DNA of 64,000 nucleotides, from positions 434,001 through 498,000 of the forward strand of contig AP024878.1 of assembly GCA_024346935.1 (NCBI GenBank), written 5' to 3'. The position numbers and the translations under genes are program-made. The stretch's first letter is position 1. Each line of letters starts with the position of its first letter. This stretch comes from Vibrio inusitatus. Lineage in GTDB: Bacteria; Pseudomonadota; Gammaproteobacteria; Enterobacterales; Vibrionaceae. The notes under the pieces are model-generated. The model was not told the DNA's origin and did not search any database. It saw nothing but the letters and a program-made list of their open reading frames with translations. This document shows positions 62,842 through 64,000 of the stretch, piece after piece.

Positions 62842-64000
62842 ATGACAATCGAAATTAATGTACCTGATATCGGTGCTGATGAGGTTGAAGTAACTGAGAT
62901 TCTGGTTAACGTTGGTGACAAGGTTGAAGAAGAACAGTCACTGATCACTGTTGAAGGCGACAAAGCCTCAATGGAAGTACCTGCGTCTCAAGCGGGTATC
63001 GTTAAAGAAATCAAAATAGCTGAAGGCGATTCAGTGACTACTGGCTCTTTAATCATGATCTTTGAAGAGGCAGGCGCTACTACAGCACCTGCTGCTCCAG
63101 CAGTTGAAGCGGCGGCACCAGTCGCTGCTCCTGCCGGCGCTTCAGAACTAAAAGAAGTTAACGTACCAGACATCGGCGGTGACGAAGTAGAAGTTACTGA
63201 AATCATGGTTGCAGTTGGTGACACAGTTGAAGAAGAGCAATCTCTTCTTACTGTTGAAGGCGACAAAGCATCTATGGAAGTACCAGCACCATTTGCTGGT
63301 ACTGTTAAAGAAATCAAAGTAGCTTCAGGCGATTCTGTTTCTACTGGTTCTCTTATCATGGTATTTGAAACAGGTGCAAGTGCACCTGTAGCAGCTCCGG
63401 CAGCGGCGCAAGCTCCAGCAGTACCTGCTGCTCCAGCGGTTGCAGCTGTACAAGAAGTTAACGTACCAGACATCGGCGGTGATGAAGTAGAAGTTACTGA
63501 AATCATGGTTTCTGTTGGTGATAGCGTTGAAGAAGAGCAGTCACTAATTACTGTAGAAGGCGATAAGGCTTCTATGGAAGTACCAGCACCATTTGCGGGT
63601 ACAGTTAAGGAAATCAAGATTGCTGAAGGCGATTCAGTAACCACTGGTTCTCTAATCATGGTATTTGAAACTGCCGGTGGCGCAGTAGCATCTGCACCAG
63701 TAGCGGCACCTGCGGCAGCGCCTGCTCCAGCAGTTGCAGCACCTGCGGCAGCACCAGCAGCGGCAGCGTCAGCAACTAAGGGTGACTTCCAAGAGAATCA
63801 CGAGTATGCACACGCATCTCCAGTTGTTCGTCGTCTTGCTCGTGAGTTTGGCGTTAACCTATCTAAGGTTAAAGGTACTGGTCGTAAGAACCGTATCCTT
63901 AAAGAAGACGTTCAGACCTTTGTAAAAGACGCGCTTAAGCGCCTAGAGTCTGGTGCAGCAGCATCTGGTAAAGGTGACGGCAGTGCACTTGGTCTACTAC
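62842..64000 (+). CDS. aceF: Pyruvate dehydrogenase E2 (dihydrolipoamide acetyltransferase), 3' truncated
   Basis: Core subunit of the complex; its lipoyl arms carry acetyl groups from E1 to CoA. The frame runs off the window after about 386 codons. Three tandem lipoyl domains are visible, each with [12 protein letters not shown]; the lipoyl lysines are Lys41, Lys142 and Lys242. Ala/Pro-rich hinges separate them. A peripheral subunit-binding domain follows ([20 protein letters not shown]); the catalytic domain is outside the window. ATG 62842 lies 28 bases after aceE, with AAGGGAA as ribosome-binding site. Domains 2 and 3 are very similar at the DNA level. Confidence 0.97.
   Translation, partial: MTIEINVPDIGADEVEVTEILVNVGDKVEEEQSLITVEGDKASMEVPASQAGIVKEIKIAEGDSVTTGSLIMIFEEAGATTAPAAPAVEAAAPVAAPAGASELKEVNVPDIGGDEVEVTEIMVAVGDTVEEEQSLLTVEGDKASMEVPAPFAGTVKEIKVASGDSVSTGSLIMVFETGASAPVAAPAAAQAPAVPAAPAVAAVQEVNVPDIGGDEVEVTEIMVSVGDSVEEEQSLITVEGDKASMEVPAPFAGTVKEIKIAEGDSVTTGSLIMVFETAGGAVASAPVAAPAAAPAPAVAAPAAAPAAAASATKGDFQENHEYAHASPVVRRLAREFGVNLSKVKGTGRKNRILKEDVQTFVKDALKRLESGAAASGKGDGSALGLL

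Noticed and set aside
62988..63659. 223-codon minus-strand frame rich in Ala, Ser and Thr
   Set aside because: It is the shadow of aceF lipoyl domains and Ala/Pro linkers; its internal repeats simply mirror the coding repeats.

Overview
The window is a stretch of core chromosome from a gammaproteobacterium, most likely Vibrio or a close relative. The evidence is the translated proteins (RseA, RpoS, CsrA, LuxS, OadA, PilA and AceF all look vibrionaceal), moderate GC content, and gene order. BarA/VarS-rlmD-relA-mazG-pyrG-eno, ftsB-ispD-ispF-truD-surE-pcm-nlpD-rpoS, alaS-lysC-csrA-tRNA-oadGAB and pilABCD-coaE-zapD-yacG all appear as unbroken blocks. I see no prophage, transposase, integron, CRISPR array, defence island or recognisable novel multigene system.

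Layout. 1-8951 (+): end of rpoE, then rseA-rseB-rseC (envelope stress), lepA (broken by an in-frame TGA), lepB, rnc, era, recO, pdxJ, acpS. 8948-11707 (-): the hybrid sensor kinase BarA/VarS. 11883-25532 (+): rlmD, relA, mazG, pyrG, eno, then the ftsB-to-rpoS run. 25533-25854: a 322-bp gap packed with short repeats. 25855-28422 (-): mutS. 28505-35051 (+): pncC, recA with a LexA box, recX, alaS, an aspartokinase, csrA. 35193-36191: seven tRNA genes (two Ser-GCT, five Arg-ACG) in two apparent transcription units. 36346-45413 (+): the oadGAB sodium-pumping oxaloacetate decarboxylase, a YqaA-like membrane protein, an M16 lipoprotein peptidase, gshA, luxS. 45484-47616 (-): yfjD and ypjD. 47767-51390 (+): ffh, then rpsP-rimM-trmD-rplS. 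51554-58434 (-): yacG, zapD, coaE, pilD, pilC, pilB, pilA, nadC. 58532-64000 (+): ampD, pdhR with a perfect operator, aceE and a right-truncated aceF.

How the genes relate. Much of the window is global regulation and housekeeping: sigma-E and its anti-sigma system, the stringent-response synthetase RelA, the stationary-phase sigma RpoS, VarS and CsrA (two ends of the Csr pathway), LuxS quorum signalling, the SOS gene recA, and PdhR control of pyruvate dehydrogenase. Protein synthesis and secretion are covered by lepA, era, rlmD, alaS, ffh, lepB and the rpsP operon.

The observations most worth checking are: the nonsense codon in an otherwise intact lepA; the rpoS-mutS gap, with two different 7-bp tandem arrays flanking a pair of inverted palindromes that share a loop sequence; related 7-bp-periodic arrays just downstream of eno, ffh and rplS; and the recently amplified 141-bp tRNA-Arg unit. 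Conclusions come from reading the sequence; no database search was run.
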